The notes under the pieces are model-generated. The model was not told where the DNA came from. It saw only the letters and a program-made list of their open reading frames with translations, and searched no databases. Of a stretch of 35,104 nucleotides of DNA, positions 34,343 through 35,104 are shown one piece after another (position 1 is the first letter of the stretch; every line of letters starts with the position of its first letter). Origin of the DNA: Acidithiobacillus sp. (GTDB lineage: Bacteria > Pseudomonadota > Gammaproteobacteria > Acidithiobacillales > Acidithiobacillaceae); the NCBI GenBank assembly GCA_027365525.1, contig DAHXMJ010000051.1:1-35104 (forward strand), given 5' to 3'. A program made the translations under genes and the position numbers.

Positions 34343-35104
34343 GTGTACGCTGTGGAAGAGATGGAAACCAGGCGCTGGACGGCGAAGAGTAAGGCGGCAC
34401 TGGTCCTGGAGATACTCCGTGGACAAGGCACGGCTGCAGAGGCCGCACGGCTCCATGATCTGCTCCCCTCAGAGATAGAGAAATGGGTGGAGGAGGCAAA
34501 GGCGGGCATGGAGAATGCCCTGCGGGCGAATCCCCGCGAAGCGTCGGAGCGATACGAAAAAAAGATCAGTGAATTGCAGGCGGCCTATGGAGAGGCCATG
34601 CTGGAGCTGAAAGCGCGAAAAAAATTGTCGGTCCTCCCGGCCTGGAAGAGGACTGATCCTGCAGATACAGGCGGAGATGGTGCAAGAGGGCTGGCAGGTG
34701 GGTTCGCCCAACTGTGCCGCTGGTTTGGGCTGCTACGGCGGACTTTCCGTTATCGGACAGTTTCCTCCGTGCGTGGGGCAAACGCCCAGCTGGCTGCGCG
34801 GATCAGGGCGTTTATTGAACAGCACAGCCATGCTGGATATCGAACCATTGCCCATCATCTGGGGCCCAACAAAAAGACCGTGCAGCGGATCAACCAGAGG
34901 AATGGCTGGCAGGTACGCAAACGTTCCCAGGGATTTCGTCCCCGGGCGCAAAGCCTGCCTTCTGTCGCCAGTCGTCCGAATGAACGCTGGGCGACGGACC
35001 TGACCCGCATCTGGTGCGGGGACCAGAACCGCTGGATGGCGCTGACGGCGGTTATGGACTGTCATACACGGGAACTTCTGGCGTGGCGGCTGACACCAGC
35101 AGGA
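34343..35104 (+). CDS. IS3-family transposase, open through the window edge (orfA-orfB fusion)
   Basis: This frame is missing from the ORF track because it has no stop before the window ends. GTG 34343 has AGGAG at 34331; ATG 34361 is the alternative. It encodes an orfA-like part (RRWTAKSKAALVLEILRG, then GMENALRANP and a Lys/Glu coiled helix to KARKKLSVLP). After a scrambled linker it encodes orfB: FAQLCRWFGLLRRTF, an HTH-like segment, and the integrase core with the first Asp in NERWATDLTRIW and the second in AVMDCHTRELLAW. The usual orfB start LILQIQAEMVQEGWQVG is in another frame (34677). Confidence 0.75.
   Translation, partial: MYAVEEMETRRWTAKSKAALVLEILRGQGTAAEAARLHDLLPSEIEKWVEEAKAGMENALRANPREASERYEKKISELQAAYGEAMLELKARKKLSVLPAWKRTDPADTGGDGARGLAGGFAQLCRWFGLLRRTFRYRTVSSVRGANAQLAARIRAFIEQHSHAGYRTIAHHLGPNKKTVQRINQRNGWQVRKRSQGFRPRAQSLPSVASRPNERWATDLTRIWCGDQNRWMALTAVMDCHTRELLAWRLTPAG
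34618..34624 (+). promoter_or_regulatory. A7 run at the end of orfA, possible frameshift site
   Basis: Seven A residues lie at the orfA/orfB boundary, the place where IS3 elements commonly use a slippery A-rich heptamer. In this copy the -1 frame stops after IVGPPGLEED and the +1 frame leads into LILQIQAEMVQEG, so its present function is unclear. Confidence 0.4.

Larger units (their letters stand above)
34289..35104 (+). mobile_element. IS3-family insertion sequence, left part (runs off the window)
   Basis: The left end probably starts at TGTAATGACCCCCAG (34289), an IS3-style TG end about 54 bases ahead of the first transposase frame. The right end is outside the window. This element is distinct from the relic at 29400, so far as the non-overlapping parts allow a comparison. 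Confidence 0.65.

Overview
The window looks like a chromosomal segment of a gammaproteobacterium or Acidithiobacillia-type bacterium. The left 12 kb follows the proteobacterial order yebC-ruvC-ruvA-ruvB-ybgC-tolQRAB, followed by pal-cpoB-queE-queC and hemC-hemD-hemB, at fairly high GC. The right part is accessory DNA rich in transporters, cytochromes and insertion sequences. An acidophilic chemolithotroph such as Acidithiobacillus is my best guess. It rests on overall gene content, not on any decisive marker.

Region 1 (1-6.2 kb, + strand) is one tightly packed run with ATGA-type overlaps. It holds the end of yebC, the Holliday-junction genes ruvCAB, the thioesterase ybgC and the cell-envelope energy system tolQ-tolR-tolA-tolB. 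Two hairpins close it. Region 2 (6.3-9.1 kb, - strand) holds pal, cpoB, queE and queC in the canonical order but flipped as a block, so it converges on tolB. A divergent promoter region at 9.1-9.4 kb serves this block and the heme operon. Region 3 (9.4-12.8 kb, + strand) is hemC-hemD-hemB, ending in an overlapping gene for a TonB/TolA-like energy transducer. An MFS transporter (12.96-14.3 kb, - strand) converges on it.

Region 4 (14.3-23.4 kb) is accessory. A clearly AT-richer pair encodes a TonB-dependent receptor and a TPR-sulfotransferase fusion. After a 0.9-kb stretch without a recognisable gene come three genes: a Tat-exported phosphoesterase (phospholipase C / acid phosphatase family), a four-helix b-type cytochrome and a histidine acid phosphatase. 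Together they suggest periplasmic organophosphate scavenging. Region 5 (23.95-29.4 kb) is a complete tripartite RND efflux system (outer-membrane factor, membrane-fusion protein, inner-membrane pump). The pump has an unusual proton-relay region.

Region 6 (29.4-35.1 kb) is an insertion-sequence graveyard with cargo. It contains an IS3-family relic, a cytochrome c' / cytochrome b561 pair with a good promoter, an IS91-family relic, an 839-bp IS5-family element with inverted repeats, and an outer-membrane beta-barrel gene with a tyrosine/proline-rich exported protein. It ends in an IS3-family element that runs off the window. The IS5 transposase appears to lack its catalytic glutamate, and the last IS3 copy is frame-scrambled.

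No tRNA, rRNA or CRISPR array was seen. Function calls rest on motif and family recognition by eye. No database search was possible.
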